DNA of 64,000 nucleotides from Burkholderia sp. BCC1644 (GTDB lineage Bacteria > Pseudomonadota > Gammaproteobacteria > Burkholderiales > Burkholderiaceae), in contig NZ_CADFEI010000005.1 in the NCBI RefSeq assembly GCF_902833225.1, positions 414,011-478,010 on the forward strand, in the 5' to 3' direction. Below the pieces are notes generated by a model, which was given only the letters and a program-made list of their open reading frames with translations, ran no database searches and was not told where the DNA came from. A program made the position numbers and the translations under genes. How positions within the stretch are numbered: position 1 is the first letter of the stretch; each line of letters begins with the position of its first letter. Below are positions 62,797 through 64,000 of this stretch, piece after piece.

Positions 62797-63339
62797 ATGG
62801 CACAAGAGAAGAACGACTACACCCTGTGGCTTACCGGTCTGAGCGGCGCCGGCAAGTCAACCCTCTCGCGCGAAATTGCAAAGCAATTGCGCGCGCGCGG
62901 CATTCCGACTTGCATACTCGACGGCGACGAATTGCGGTCAGGCGTATCTCCCGATCTCGGTTTCTCGCGCGAAGATCGTACCGAGAACTGCCGTCGCACC
63001 GCCGAAATGGCGAAATTGCTCAATGCGCAGGGTTTTACCGTCATCGTCGCGCTGATCTCGCCTTATGAAGCCGACCGGCAACGCGCACGACATATCGTCG
63101 GCGCAGATCGGTTCGTCGAGGTTTATCTGAAAACCGATATTGCGACCTGTTCCGCACGCGATCCGAAGCAGCTTTACGCAAAAGCGATCACCGGCCAGAC
63201 GACGCAATTCACCGGCATCTCGGATCCCTACGAAGTACCGGTCACACCCGATGTCGTTGTCGAAACCGGGACGATGGATATCGCGTCGTCGGTCGCGCAC
63301 ATCATGGCGTTCGAGCGGCAGCGGTTCACGCACGCTTAA
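62797..63339 (+). CDS. cysC: adenylylsulfate (APS) kinase
   Basis: A 180-residue kinase that makes PAPS from APS and ATP, for sulfate assimilation or sulfation. Walker A is GLSGAGKST near residue 14, then ILDGDELRSGVSPDLGFSRE near 40 (substrate loop), RTENCRRTAEMAKLL, ISPYEADRQRAR near 88, and RDPKQLYAKAITGQTTQFTG near 125. Stand-alone form: no ATP-sulfurylase part is fused, and no cysD/cysN gene lies nearby. ATG 62797 fits the family start. The Shine-Dalgarno sequence is poor. Its third-position GC is lower than that of the neighbours, so transfer is possible. Confidence 0.9.
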   Translation: MAQEKNDYTLWLTGLSGAGKSTLSREIAKQLRARGIPTCILDGDELRSGVSPDLGFSREDRTENCRRTAEMAKLLNAQGFTVIVALISPYEADRQRARHIVGADRFVEVYLKTDIATCSARDPKQLYAKAITGQTTQFTGISDPYEVPVTPDVVVETGTMDIASSVAHIMAFERQRFTHA

Positions 63340-63558
63340 TACCGCCCGGTTTCATTCCCCTTCAGGCGACACCCGGTTCACTTTCCGGCGATCGGACCGG
63401 CCACACTGGCCGGCCCGGTGCCGGTAACGACACGCTGCGGAATCGCCCGCGCCCCAACGCCTGTCCAGTTCGTCGGCATTCGTCGAATTTCCGCCGAAAA
63501 AACACAACGCACTGCGACATGACGGCGGCCACGCAAGCTTGGCCGAATCGTTGCGCGA

Positions 63559-64000
63559 CTACCCCACCCGCTCCGCCGTCGCATCGAACGCGCGCTTCGC
63601 CTTGTCGACGATCTCGTCGACCTCCGCCTCGCGTATCACGAGCGGCGGCGACAGCAGCATCCGGTCGCCGGTCGCGCGCATGATCAGGTTGCCGTTGAAG
63701 CAGAAGTCGCGGCAGATCGTGCCGATATCGACACCCGCACCGAACCGCTCGCGCCGGCCGCGATCGCGCGCAAGCTGAACGCCCGCGACCAGACCCGTGC
63801 CTGCAATCTCCCCGACGACCGGATGATCACCCAGCGCGTCGCGCAGCCGGCGCTGGAAATACGGCCCGATGTCGCTCTTCACGCGCTCGACGATCCCTTC
63901 GTCGCGCAGCAGCTTCAGGTTCGCGACCGCGACGGCTGCCGCCACCGGGTGGCCCGAGTACGTGAGCCCGTGATTGAATTCGCCGTTGTCGATGATCGGC
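63559..64000 (-). CDS. class III aminotransferase, C-terminal part
   Basis: Only the last 147 codons are in the window; the frame is open at base 64000. The fragment begins PIIDNGEFNHGLTYSGHPVA, typical of omega-amino acid:pyruvate or putrescine-pyruvate transaminases (fold type I, PLP). The C-terminal domain follows (YFQRRLRDALGDHPVVGEI, LIMRATGDRMLLSPPLVI with conserved Arg). Catalytic Lys lies outside. Substrate cannot be assigned; a polyamine or beta-amino acid is possible. It runs toward cysC, with 219 bases between. Confidence 0.85.
   Translation of the reverse strand, partial: PIIDNGEFNHGLTYSGHPVAAAVAVANLKLLRDEGIVERVKSDIGPYFQRRLRDALGDHPVVGEIAGTGLVAGVQLARDRGRRERFGAGVDIGTICRDFCFNGNLIMRATGDRMLLSPPLVIREAEVDEIVDKAKRAFDATAERVG

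Overview
The window is a GC-rich, almost fully coding stretch of a Burkholderia chromosome, most likely of the B. cepacia complex. This rests on the very high GC at third codon positions, the gene families present (LutA/LutB, phasin, FixLJ-type two-component pair, three lipoyl domains in the pyruvate dehydrogenase operon, Burkholderia-type porin) and the complete ISC operon. It is not based on any database match. I see no insertion sequence, CRISPR array, rRNA or prophage gene. Most of the window is core housekeeping DNA.

Layout. 1-4.5 kb: 3' end of recJ, prfB with its programmed +1 frameshift, lysS, and a glycine-zipper envelope protein, closed by a strong bidirectional terminator. 4.6-10.5 kb, minus strand: the full iscRSUA-hscBA-fdx-iscX iron-sulfur assembly operon, behind a promoter covered by two IscR boxes. 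10.6-17.4 kb: a low-molecular-weight phosphatase, a small membrane protein, lutAB with a divergent IclR regulator but no lutC, the endopeptidase pbpG, and a phasin gene with a good promoter. 17.4-23.8 kb, minus: aceE-aceF-lpdA. 24.1-27.3 kb, plus: a FixL/FixJ-like pair divergent from aceE. 27.5-36 kb: folD, prlC, an SOS-type dinB, an Asp/Glu racemase-family gene, the initiator tRNA, exonuclease III and an S9 peptidase. 36.1-40.8 kb: glnA-ntrB-ntrC with a sigma-54 promoter and NtrC sites. 40.8-51.3 kb: a rhodanese, a CinA-like protein, an EI24 membrane protein, a sterol-desaturase-family protein, a beta-propeller, hrpA, argA (apparently leaderless) and yggX.

51.4-62 kb is the most accessory-looking part. 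A LysR gene faces an operon of acyl-CoA dehydrogenase, class III CoA-transferase and MHS transporter, probably a catabolic module for an unidentified carboxylate. Beyond it, a Lrp-type regulator faces an aromatic aminotransferase, a RidA protein, a porin and an amino-acid permease, which together look like an amino-acid uptake and catabolism unit. 62.1-64 kb: tRNA-Val(CAC), a visibly AT-richer stretch, a stand-alone APS kinase (cysC), and the 3' end of a class III aminotransferase cut by the window edge.

Regulatory DNA is readable in many places: IscR, LexA and NtrC sites, a sigma-54 promoter, several sigma-70 promoters and about ten hairpin terminators. All start choices and operator calls are by eye. 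I found no clear previously undescribed multigene system. The best candidates for new biology are the LysR-controlled CoA module, the FixLJ-aceE divergence, leaderless argA, and the AT-rich tRNA-Val/cysC junction.
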